6,140 nt of DNA, taken from the NCBI GenBank assembly GCA_002455915.1, contig DKLU01000321.1, positions 1 to 6,140 of the forward strand, in the 5' to 3' direction. Below are positions 1 through 5,793 of this stretch, piece after piece (the first letter of the stretch is position 1; every line of letters begins with the position of its first letter). The stretch comes from Chryseobacterium sp. UBA6632. Lineage in GTDB: Bacteria; Bacteroidota; Bacteroidia; Flavobacteriales; Weeksellaceae. The translations under genes were made by a program, and so were the position numbers. The notes below the pieces were generated by a model. It searched no databases. It had not been told where the DNA came from and saw only the letters and a list, made by a program, of their open reading frames with translations.

Positions 1-69
1 CGAAACCCAAAAAAGCGAGTAGCGAAAGCTGGAAATGGCTTCAAAAAAAATAAAGCAACATTCAAATAG
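1..69 (+). other. Possible C-terminal tail of an upstream gene
   Basis: Frame 1 stays open for 22 codons from the window edge to a TAG at 67-69 and reads as a Lys-rich basic tail ending in KNKATFK. Such tails are common at the C-terminus of flavobacterial RNA-binding proteins, but this is too short to identify. Frame 3 also stays open for 16 codons, to a TAA at 51-53, so the frame choice is uncertain. If either is real, the upstream gene runs in the same direction as holB and ends well before the holB promoter. Confidence 0.25.
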
Positions 70-114
70 TTCCAAATGAAATTAAAGTAATATCATATTA
101 AATTAAACTTCAAA

Positions 115-146
115 TTGAGAAGTTGAAAGAAGATTTTTTATCTTTG
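115..146 (+). promoter_or_regulatory. Bacteroidota-type promoter for holB
   Basis: A perfect -7 box TATCTTTG (139-146; consensus TAnnTTTG) is preceded by TTG at 115-117 with a 21-nt spacer, within the range used by the Bacteroidota primary sigma factor. The box ends only 4 nt before the holB ATG at 151, so transcription should start at about 149-151, on or next to the start codon. That implies a leaderless or nearly leaderless mRNA. The box match is seen directly; the start site is inferred. Confidence 0.6.
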
Positions 147-150
147 GAAC

Positions 151-1269
151 ATGAATTGGGAGAACATTGCCGGACAGGAAAATCTGAAAAAGCTTCTTAG
201 AGACAGTATCGTCGAAAACAGAGTGAGCCACGCCCAGCTTTTCACGGGAAAAGAAGGGTATGGAACGTTGCCGATGGTTTTGGCGTATGCTAAAGAGGTT
301 TTACAGGGTGAAAATCCTCATGCCGCTTCAAAAGTGGAGCATTTGAATCACCTGGATTTGCATTTCAGTTTTCCGGTTTTTACAGACAACAAAAATTCTT
401 TAAGTAAAAATAAATTTGAAGAGTTCCGTGAGATGATCATGGCTTCACCGTATGCAAGTTATGATGACTGGACGGCTTTTTTAGAGTCTGAAAACAAGCA
501 GCTTTTCATTTCTGCAGATGAAATTGATGATCAGAATCAAAAGTTTTCTCTTAAAAGTTTTGAGGGCGGAACCAAAATCCTAATCGTTTGGAGAGCCGAT
601 AAAATGAATATTGCCGCTTCCAATAAGTTCCTGAAATTTTTAGAAGAACCCCCTGCGAAAACCATTATTCTTCTCACCGCAGAGTCTACCAATGATATTC
701 TTCCGACCATTCTTTCTAGAACGCAGGTGGTGGAAGTTCCGAGGATTAGTGATGAAGATATTGAGGTTTATTTAAAAAAGAACTTTAATGTAACTGATGA
801 AAAAGTAAGAGAAATCGTACATCAAGCACAAGGAGATCTGAATGATGCGATTAAATTATTACAATCGGGAACAAAAAATGAAGAGTTTGAAAAACTTTTT
901 GTTCAGTGGGTTCGTGATGCGTTTATGGTGAAAAAGAAACCTCAGTTTCTGAAAAATATTATTGTTTGGGCGCGTGAAATTGCAGGCTGGAATCGTGAAA
1001 AGCAAAAGAACTTTTTAAATTATTGTTCAGAGATTTTCCGGCTGGCTTTGCTTCAGAATTATCAGTCTGAAAATTTGGTCTATAAAAAAATTGATGCCAA
1101 TGGTTTTAATTGGGTTAGCTTTTCAAAATTTATTAGCGGAGCCAATATTGAAAGTATTTTGGAAGAAATAAGTACCGCTGATCTGCATCTTACCCGAAAC
1201 GGAAATCCTAAGATTGTCTGGACAGATCTGGGCATCAAATTATCGAGATATATTCATAAAAATTCATAA
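151..1269 (+). CDS. holB: DNA polymerase III subunit delta' (clamp-loader subunit)
   Basis: This 372-residue protein is an AAA+ clamp-loader subunit. In the DnaX complex delta' is the rigid stator that, with delta and tau/gamma, opens and loads the sliding clamp during replication. The N-terminus MNWENIAGQENLKKLL is the usual start of DnaX/HolB proteins and fixes the start codon. The P-loop region (about residues 31-40, FTGKEGYGTL) lacks the GK[ST] ending, so ATP binding is unlikely, as is known for delta' of E. coli. The Walker-B-like and following region (KILIVWRADKMN, then NKFLKFLEEPPAKTIILL) is typical. The sensor-1 SRC motif is changed to S189-R190-T191, and the Cys cluster of the zinc module found in many delta' proteins is absent: the only Cys is in the C-terminal helical domain. 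The C-terminal part from about residue 250 is helical and poorly conserved, as usual for the oligomerisation collar. A terminator follows directly, so the gene is probably monocistronic. Confidence 0.9.
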   Translation: MNWENIAGQENLKKLLRDSIVENRVSHAQLFTGKEGYGTLPMVLAYAKEVLQGENPHAASKVEHLNHLDLHFSFPVFTDNKNSLSKNKFEEFREMIMASPYASYDDWTAFLESENKQLFISADEIDDQNQKFSLKSFEGGTKILIVWRADKMNIAASNKFLKFLEEPPAKTIILLTAESTNDILPTILSRTQVVEVPRISDEDIEVYLKKNFNVTDEKVREIVHQAQGDLNDAIKLLQSGTKNEEFEKLFVQWVRDAFMVKKKPQFLKNIIVWAREIAGWNREKQKNFLNYCSEIFRLALLQNYQSENLVYKKIDANGFNWVSFSKFISGANIESILEEISTADLHLTRNGNPKIVWTDLGIKLSRYIHKNS

Positions 1270-1272
1270 TAT

Positions 1273-1299
1273 AAACTCCGGCAAGTCGCCGGAGTTTTT
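1273..1299. terminator. Shared, probably bidirectional intrinsic terminator
   Basis: A 10-bp perfect stem (1273-1282 with 1288-1297, core ACTCCGGC/GCCGGAGT) closes a 5-nt loop AAGTC. On the + strand it runs into TTTTT (1295-1299) followed by more T-rich sequence, just 3 nt after the holB stop. On the minus strand the same stem lies just after the lipoprotein stop codon and is followed by TTTATATTA, a weaker U-tract. It therefore separates the two convergent genes and probably serves both, more strongly for holB. Confidence 0.9.
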
Positions 1300-1303
1300 A
1301 GTT

Positions 1304-1891
1304 TTATTCGAAAACAATATCGATATAAGGAATTGATCCGTTATTAAGAGGACCTCCGGTTCCGTAAAATGATGATCCTGTAATTTTTAAATCTCCGTGA
1401 ACCACTGGAAAAGTTGAATTTGTGATTAACCTTCCAATGGTGTTGACAATGTTTCCAGCGTAATTATTCTGACTTCTTTTTATGGTATAAGAATGTCCGG
1501 ACTTTATAACTGTCGGTATTATAGTTACATAAGAAGTACTCGCAGAGGAAAATAAGTGACTATCTGAGTAAACCGTGACAGCATCTGTGTTATCATAAAT
1601 TTCAATCAAATAGGGTGTTCCGCTCATGGCAGGTGCACTTTGATAGCCCACTTTACAAATGACTTTATTGGATGTTACACTAAATGTGTAAGAGTGAGTA
1701 ACAAGATCTAATGTTTGTGCAGTTCCTGGGTTAGTAGGAGTTACCAGACTATTATACAATTGATTGAAGGTTGTGTTTGAAGAATCACAATACAAATTCT
1801 GAATTTCTTCGTCCATTTCATCATCAACCTGACAGCCCAAGTTCAGTAATAATGCAGCGGAAAATAAAAAAGGGATAAATTTTTGTCTCAT
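1304..1891 (-). CDS. Small, probably surface-exposed lipoprotein of unknown function
   Basis: This is a 195-residue predicted lipoprotein. Residues 1-19 form a signal peptide with a basic start (MRQK), a hydrophobic core and a lipobox ending LNLGC, so C20 is the lipidated residue. The mature protein begins CQVDDEMDEE. A Gln-x-acidic-acidic run at this place resembles the lipoprotein export signal described in Capnocytophaga and Flavobacterium (Q-A-D/E-D/E or S-D-D-D types), which sends lipoproteins to the outer face of the outer membrane. The rest (about 60-195) is rich in Thr, Ser, Tyr and Val in short alternating hydrophobic stretches, consistent with a beta-sandwich; motifs include YLIEIYDN and HSYTIKRSQNNYAGN. 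Two other Cys (C35, C79) could pair in a disulfide. I do not recognise a named family. It stands alone on its strand, convergent with holB. The start is fixed by the signal peptide. Confidence 0.8.
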   Translation of the reverse strand: MRQKFIPFLFSAALLLNLGCQVDDEMDEEIQNLYCDSSNTTFNQLYNSLVTPTNPGTAQTLDLVTHSYTFSVTSNKVICKVGYQSAPAMSGTPYLIEIYDNTDAVTVYSDSHLFSSASTSYVTIIPTVIKSGHSYTIKRSQNNYAGNIVNTIGRLITNSTFPVVHGDLKITGSSFYGTGGPLNNGSIPYIDIVFE

Positions 1892-1982
1892 ATAAATTGA
1901 TTAATAATTGTTTTCTTGCTATTAGTTTTATGATTTCAAATTTTAAATTAACCTTTTGATCAATATTAAATTTTGATAGTTT

Positions 1983-1990
1983 CAAATATA
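1983..1990 (-). promoter_or_regulatory. Candidate -7 box for the lipoprotein gene
   Basis: Read on the minus strand this is TATATTTG, a full match to the Bacteroidota TAnnTTTG box, about 90 nt upstream of the lipoprotein ATG. No convincing TTG -33 element lies at the expected distance, and such a box can arise by chance in AT-rich DNA. It is the only full match I found on this strand between the two genes. Confidence 0.4.
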
Positions 1991-2212
1991 AATAAAATCG
2001 TCAGTTGATTAGCTTAAATTTTTATTTCCTGACTTATTTTTAGAGTTAATTTTCTAAAAATGCAGTGCAGAGGCTCATTTTGGTGAAAATTTGACTTAAA
2101 ATATGATATTAAATTACCAAATCTATAATGTTGATTAATATTATAAATAAAATATAAATTATTGTAATTCAGTGTTTTGCGATTTCAAATATTAAAAATA
2201 AATTAAAAAATC

Positions 2213-2228
2213 AATCAATCGTTTGATT
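2213..2228. promoter_or_regulatory. Probable TetR-family operator
   Basis: AATCAATCGTTTGATT is a 16-bp palindrome centred on the CG at 2220-2221 with a single mismatched pair (T2219/T2222). It overlaps the TTTG -33 element (2222-2225) of the promoter just upstream of the tetR-type gene, so a bound dimer would block RNA polymerase. A wider alternative pairing also exists: AAATCAA (2208-2214) with TTGATTT (2223-2229). Size, symmetry and placement fit TetR-family autorepression; which protein binds is inferred from position. Confidence 0.6.
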
Positions 2229-2252
2229 TATTTGGAATCTTGTGTAAATTTG
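2222..2252 (+). promoter_or_regulatory. Promoter of the efflux operon
   Basis: TTTG at 2222-2225, a 19-nt spacer, then TAAATTTG at 2245-2252 is an excellent match to the Bacteroidota housekeeping promoter (TTTG...TAnnTTTG). The predicted start site is near 2256, giving a leader of about 19 nt before the regulator ATG at 2275. No Shine-Dalgarno sequence is visible, as is usual in the phylum. The -33 element lies inside the palindrome at 2213-2228. Confidence 0.75.
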
Positions 2253-2274
2253 CACCCTGAAAACAGAACATAGA

Positions 2275-2901
2275 ATGTTATCAAAAGAAGAAAATATATT
2301 ATATGCTGCGGAAAAGCTTTTTGCTGAGAAAGGTTTTGAAGGAACTTCTACCAGAGAAATTGCCAAAGCAGCGAATGTAAACATTTCTATGATTTCCTAT
2401 TATTTCGGTTCAAAAGAAAAGCTTTACGAGAAGTTGGTGGAATACAGGATGAATGAAGGGCAATTCTTTTCGAAAGATATTATTGAAAGAACAGACATTA
2501 ATGAGTGGGAAAAAGTAGAAAAAATTGTGGATCAGTTTGCAGGTAAGGTAAGAAACCATAAATGTTTCTACAGAATTATGCAAAGAGAGCAATTACATGC
2601 AGAGAATCCTCATATTATTGAGTTTTTGAAACAGACAAAAATGGGATTTATTTCCATGTATTCAAAAATATTAGAAAGTGGCTTGAAGAAAGGAATTTTC
2701 ACCAAAAATCCTCCGATCTATCTTCTTCATTCTACCGTGAGCGGAACATTGTTTTACGCATCAAACGCAAAGGAAATGTATAAAGAATTCCTTAACGATA
2801 AAGAAGATGAAGACACTTTTGACGAAAAGTATTACACAGAACTTAATAAACATATTAAATATTTACTAAAAGACCTTTTAGGTTATGAAGAAAATAAATA
2901 A
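2275..2901 (+). CDS. TetR/AcrR-family transcriptional regulator
   Basis: This 208-residue protein, of normal family length, is probably the local repressor of the efflux operon it heads. The N-terminal TetR DNA-binding domain spans about residues 5-52: ILYAAEKLFAEKGFEGTSTREIA is the classic first part, and the recognition helix lies in NISMISYYFGSKEKLYEKL (about 36-54), which carries the usual YYxFxSKExL signature. Residues about 60-200 form the helical ligand-binding and dimerisation domain, which differs between members and does not reveal the inducer. The operator-like palindrome at 2213-2228 suggests autorepression, relieved when a pump substrate or related compound binds. The last codons overlap the next gene by 17 bp, so regulator and channel are co-transcribed and perhaps translationally coupled. 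The start gives an N-terminal arm of normal length and follows a good promoter. Confidence 0.9.
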   Translation: MLSKEENILYAAEKLFAEKGFEGTSTREIAKAANVNISMISYYFGSKEKLYEKLVEYRMNEGQFFSKDIIERTDINEWEKVEKIVDQFAGKVRNHKCFYRIMQREQLHAENPHIIEFLKQTKMGFISMYSKILESGLKKGIFTKNPPIYLLHSTVSGTLFYASNAKEMYKEFLNDKEDEDTFDEKYYTELNKHIKYLLKDLLGYEENK

Positions 2902-4204
2902 CTCAGTCCTTGCACTGGCCCTATTCGTAGGGATTGCAAACACAAATGCTCAGGAGAAAAAAACATTGACTCTTGATGAAGCTGTGCAGTTGGGTATCCA
3001 AAACAGCAAAAATCTGAAGATCGATGCAGCGAAGATCGAAGAGGCTACTGCTGATCTTTTAGAGGCGAAGAACAGACAACTTCCTGACCTTAAAGTTTCC
3101 GGAAGCTATATGTATCTTCCCAATAAACCGAATGTGAATATAAAACTTCCGGGAGTTTCATCGGAAGGTGGAAGCAGTCCTGAGGTACATCAGGTAGCTT
3201 ACGGTTCAGTAAATCTAAGTGTTCCCATTTACAGCGGCGGAAGAATAAAATACGGAATTCAGTCTGCGAAATATTTGGTGGAAGCATCAAAATTGAGCAC
3301 AGAAAACGATAAAATAGCAATTGCTTATAATGTTGCTCAGGCTTATAATAACTTGTTCAAGGCGAATCAATCCATCAAAGTTTTAGAAGAAAACCTTACA
3401 GCTTCTCAAAAGAGAGATGAAACTTTCCTTAAACTTGAAAATAATGGAGTAATTGCGAGAAACGACCGTTTAAAGGCAAATCTTCAGACTTCAAATATAG
3501 AATTGCAATTATTGGAAGCTAAAAACAATTACAATATTGCCAATATCAATATGGATTTGTTATTGGGAATTCCTGAAACGACAGAAATTGAGGTTGATCA
3601 AAATTATATTGATGAAGGTTCAGACGTAAAACCTGTTGATTTCTATGTAAATGAAGCGAAAGATAATCGTAAAGACCTTCAGGCTTTAGGAAAACAAAGA
3701 GAAGCAGCAGCATTGGGAACGAAAGCGGCAAAAGCTGAAAATCTTCCTTCCATTGCGTTTACAGGCGGATATGTAGCGGCGGATATTCCTAAATTTTTAA
3801 CGATTTACAATGCCGTAAATGTTGGGATTGGAGTTTCTTACAACTTATCTAATATCTGGAAAGAAAATTCTTCATACAAACAGTCTCAGGCGAGAGAAAA
3901 ACAACTTTCTGCATCTAATGAGCTATTGAATGATAATATTAAGCTTGATGTAAACAGAGAATATCAAAACACCGATTACTCTAAAAAGAGAATCACCGTT
4001 TTTGAAAAATCTGCAGAACAGGCAAACGAAAATTACAGAATCACAAAAAATAAATACGACAACGGTTTGGCAACCATGACTGAACTGCTGGATGCAGATG
4101 CGGCTCAGATCGCAGCAAACGTTGGCGTAATCAATGCTAAAGCAGATGCGGCATTAGCTTACAGAAAACTATTACAAACTACAGGAACTTTAACAATTAA
4201 ATAA
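2885..4204 (+). CDS. TolC-like outer-membrane efflux channel (OEP family)
   Basis: A 439-residue outer-membrane factor that should trimerise into a channel crossing the outer membrane and periplasm, docking onto the EmrA-type adaptor encoded next. Residues 1-22 are a signal peptide (MKK, hydrophobic core, cleavage after NTNA, leaving an N-terminal Gln). Two OEP repeats follow. The first begins LTLDEAVQLGIQNSKNLK (about 28-45) and has the long helix ending AKNRQLPDLKVSGSY, then a beta-barrel segment with the conserved VPIYSGGRIKYGI turn. The second begins near residue 262 (RKDLQALGKQREAAALG) and repeats the pattern with AENLPSIAFTGGY. The final helix YRITKNKYDNGLATMTELLDA (about 384-404) is the usual family ending. 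The ATG at 2885 lies inside the regulator's end in another frame; it gives a complete signal peptide, so the overlap is real. The gap to the adaptor gene is 19 bp. Confidence 0.92.
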   Translation: MKKINNSVLALALFVGIANTNAQEKKTLTLDEAVQLGIQNSKNLKIDAAKIEEATADLLEAKNRQLPDLKVSGSYMYLPNKPNVNIKLPGVSSEGGSSPEVHQVAYGSVNLSVPIYSGGRIKYGIQSAKYLVEASKLSTENDKIAIAYNVAQAYNNLFKANQSIKVLEENLTASQKRDETFLKLENNGVIARNDRLKANLQTSNIELQLLEAKNNYNIANINMDLLLGIPETTEIEVDQNYIDEGSDVKPVDFYVNEAKDNRKDLQALGKQREAAALGTKAAKAENLPSIAFTGGYVAADIPKFLTIYNAVNVGIGVSYNLSNIWKENSSYKQSQAREKQLSASNELLNDNIKLDVNREYQNTDYSKKRITVFEKSAEQANENYRITKNKYDNGLATMTELLDADAAQIAANVGVINAKADAALAYRKLLQTTGTLTIK

Positions 4205-4223
4205 ATTAAGAACAATACCAACA

Positions 4224-5327
4224 ATGGAAAATAATAATACACAAGCGACTGAACCTAAAAAGAAAAAAAGTTTAGTTTTCCCAATTATTTTGGCGGTTGT
4301 TTTGATCGGTGGAGGAATCTACGGATATAATGCTTACACTTACGGGCAGGGGCACGAAGAAACAGACGATGCACAGATTGCTTCTAACCTGTCTCCGGTA
4401 ATTTCTAAAATTTCCGGGTATGTAACTGAGGTTAAAGTAAAAGATAACCAGTTCGTGAAAAAAGGAGATACTTTGGTGATTCTGGATAGCAGAGATCAGA
4501 AAATGGCTCTTCAACAAGCTGAAGCGGCATTGGTAACAGCAAAAAGTAATATTTCAAACGCACAGGCTTCTACTACGGCGACTTCGAAAAACATTGGTTC
4601 TTCTCAAGCAGCGGTAACAACAGCTAATGCGCAAATTGAAGCAGCAAAAGTAAACGTGTGGAAAACCGCTCAGGATTTAAAAAGATATTCTGTGTTGGTA
4701 AAAGACCACTCGATTACAGAACAGCAATATGAGCAGGCTTTGGCAGCAAAACAATCGGCTGATAAGCAATTACAGGTTTTGGTTGATCAAAGAAATCAAA
4801 TCGCTCAACAAACTAATATTGCTTCTTCTCAAACGGCGGCTAGCTCTCAACAAATCAGTGTTGCAGGATCTATAGCTAAACAAAGAGAAGTAGATGTGGA
4901 AAATGCAAAATTAAATTTATCATATACTGTAATTGTTGCTCCTGAGGACGGATATGTCGGTAAAGTTCCAACGCAGGCAGGACAATATTTACAGGCTGGT
5001 TCGCAATTATTTGCTTTAATTAAAAACGACCAGAAATGGGTAGTGGCTAACTTCAAAGAAACTCAGGTTGACAGAATGGTTGAAGGCCAAAAAGTAAAAA
5101 TCGAGATCGATGCATTTCCTGATCAGGAATTCGACGGAGTGGTAAGCTCTTTCTCTCCTGCAACGGGGGCTACATTCTCTATCCTTCCTCCGGATAACGC
5201 GAGTGGTAACTTCGTAAAAGTAGTTCAGAGACTTCCGGTAAAAATTGATTTTGTGAATCTTGATAAAAATATCGCAAAAAGATTAAGAACGGGAATGAAT
5301 GTGAAAGCAGAAGTTTCTTTAAAATAA
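4224..5327 (+). CDS. EmrA/HlyD-type periplasmic adaptor (membrane fusion protein)
   Basis: This 367-residue protein links an inner-membrane MFS pump to the outer-membrane channel. A short Lys-rich cytoplasmic N-terminus (KKKK at 12-15) precedes one transmembrane helix (about 17-35), leaving the rest in the periplasm. ETDDAQIASNLSPVISKISG (46-65) is the typical EmrA opening; the first half of the lipoyl domain follows (GYVTEVKVKDNQFVKKGDTL, 65-84). About 90-235 form an Ala/Gln/Ser-rich alpha-helical coiled-coil hairpin containing RYSVLVKDHSITEQQYEQA. The second lipoyl half begins VAPEDGYVGKV (about 238), then a beta-barrel region. ATGATFSILPPDNASGN near residue 313 is strongly characteristic of EmrA-type adaptors that work with DHA2 MFS transporters, rather than AcrA-type adaptors of RND pumps. 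This matches the EmrB-type gene downstream. It ends with two in-frame TAA codons, then 569 bp of repeat-rich DNA before the pump gene. Confidence 0.93.
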   Translation: MENNNTQATEPKKKKSLVFPIILAVVLIGGGIYGYNAYTYGQGHEETDDAQIASNLSPVISKISGYVTEVKVKDNQFVKKGDTLVILDSRDQKMALQQAEAALVTAKSNISNAQASTTATSKNIGSSQAAVTTANAQIEAAKVNVWKTAQDLKRYSVLVKDHSITEQQYEQALAAKQSADKQLQVLVDQRNQIAQQTNIASSQTAASSQQISVAGSIAKQREVDVENAKLNLSYTVIVAPEDGYVGKVPTQAGQYLQAGSQLFALIKNDQKWVVANFKETQVDRMVEGQKVKIEIDAFPDQEFDGVVSSFSPATGATFSILPPDNASGNFVKVVQRLPVKIDFVNLDKNIAKRLRTGMNVKAEVSLK

Positions 5328-5338
5328 TAAAAAAATAT

Positions 5339-5434
5339 GTGAATTGTCAATTTTGCTGAAGCAAGTTAATTGTGAAATGTAAAATGAAGAAGTAAAAATT
5401 GACGAATGAAATGGATTTACCATTGACAATTCAC
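5339..5434. repeat. Intergenic repeat element 1 with 13-bp inverted ends
   Basis: The element begins GTGAATTGTCAAT (5339-5351) and ends with the exact reverse complement ATTGACAATTCAC (5422-5434), followed by C and six T (5436-5441). Its left end carries a small hairpin, TTGC-TGAA-GCAA (5353-5364). The interior (TGAAATGT at 5373, then AATGAAGAAGTAAAA) closely resembles 5553-5579 of the neighbouring element. It has no open frame of note. It looks like a non-coding, possibly transcribed, repeat unit; MITE-like or terminator-like roles are both possible. Confidence 0.75.
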
Positions 5435-5451
5435 CTTTTTTAAATGTATAA

Positions 5452-5742
5452 GAGAATTGTCAGTTTTGCAGAGGCAAGTCGATAATGAAGATGAAAATGC
5501 CGAAAGATTAAACTGATGATGAAGGAGATGCCGGAAATGCAGACAGAATCAATGAAATGTGGAAATGAAGTAGTAAAATTACCATGGAGTTGATGACAAT
5601 GCAGAGGAAAATCAATGTAGATGTGGAAATGAAGACGATATATTGATAGATGAAAATGACCGGCGCGCAGATGACCATCAGTAATGATGATGAAAATGAA
5701 GCAATGATCGACAATAATGTTGAATGATCACTGACAATTCAC
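5452..5742. repeat. Intergenic repeat element 2, same ends, expanded interior
   Basis: The left end GAATTGTCAGTTTTGC (5454-5469, running on through GAGGCAAGT to 5479) matches 5341-5366 of element 1 at 23 of 26 positions, and the hairpin stem TTGC/GCAA is kept while its loop changes from TGAA to AGAG. The right end ACTGACAATTC (5730-5740) is an exact inverted match of 5454-5464; with AC added (5741-5742) it equals the right end of element 1, and it is again followed by six T and AAAT. The interior is about 250 bp of purine-rich, ATGAA- and GATGAAAATG-laden repeats, with one GC-rich spot (GCGCGC at 5663-5668). Stops occur in all forward frames; the 68-codon reverse frame across it is hydrophobic low-complexity and not credible. 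Confidence 0.75.
5537..5634 (+). repeat. Degenerate direct repeats inside element 2
   Basis: Two copies of a roughly 35-bp sequence lie at 5537-5570 and 5599-5634, offset 62-64 bp. Both begin ATGCAGA, share AATCAATG and end with the identical ATGTGGAAATGAAG (5557-5570 and 5621-5634). A more diverged copy begins at the element's left end (TGCAGAGGCAAGTC near 5467), and element 1 has a further relative near 5354. This suggests a module of about 60-75 bp that has multiplied and decayed. Confidence 0.6.
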
Positions 5743-5760
5743 TTTTTTAAATTAAGAAAT

Positions 5761-5793
5761 TTAGAGGTTAAGGCTAAGATTAAAGGTAAAAGG
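5761..5793 (+). repeat. G-rich heptad-like low-complexity tract
   Basis: The tract reads as imperfect 7-nt units: TTAGAGG, TTAAGGC, then TAAGATTAAAGG and TAAAAGG. It stands out as strand-asymmetric (no C except one) in AT-rich surroundings. Part of it, AAGATTAAA (5776-5784), is an exact inverted match to TTTAATCTT (5816-5824), so a weak hairpin with a 31-nt loop is possible. A 13-bp palindrome TTTAATTATTAAA follows at 5824-5836. Between 5837 and 5899 I see only AT-rich sequence and no TAnnTTTG promoter box for the next gene. Confidence 0.45.

Larger units (their letters stand above)
1892..2274. other. Long AT-rich divergent intergenic region
   Basis: This 383-bp stretch between the divergent lipoprotein and regulator genes is very AT-rich and has no credible open frame on either strand (for example, an ATG at 2060 gives only 8 codons). 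It holds promoter candidates at both ends, listed separately. A 16-nt sequence GATTTCAAATTTTAAA at 1932-1947 recurs with one change at 2181-2196 (GATTTCAAATATTAAA), and an 8-bp palindrome TTGATCAA lies at 1956-1963. In sequence this AT-rich both may be chance. Between about 2000 and 2200 I see nothing else definite. Confidence 0.6.

Noticed and set aside
1956..1963. TTGATCAA as a second operator for the TetR-type regulator
   Set aside because: Only 8 bp, a different core from the promoter palindrome, and expected by chance in AT-rich DNA of this length.
2410..2592. 60-codon reverse-strand frame within the regulator gene
   Set aside because: It lies wholly opposite a conserved TetR-family gene and has a low-complexity Phe/Leu-rich translation.
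3090..3731. Reverse-strand open frames over the outer-membrane channel gene
   Set aside because: Antisense shadows of a clear OEP-family gene without their own start signals.
4272..5056. Reverse-strand open frames over the adaptor gene
   Set aside because: They are antisense shadows of a well-supported coding gene and show no protein-family features.
5516..5593. 25-codon forward frame inside repeat element 2 (Met-rich peptide)
   Set aside because: The Met content comes from ATGAA repeats, and there is no promoter or ribosome-binding evidence; stops interrupt all forward frames of the element.
5508..5714. 68-codon open frame on the minus strand with hydrophobic, membrane-like translation
   Set aside because: It starts with a non-ATG codon and is the reverse reading of GATGAAAATG-type repeats, which automatically gives Ile/Leu/Phe/Ser-rich peptide; no promoter or conserved motif.
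5339..5750. CRISPR array
   Set aside because: The repeats are only two, imperfect, inverted at their ends and differently spaced; there are no uniform spacers or cas genes.
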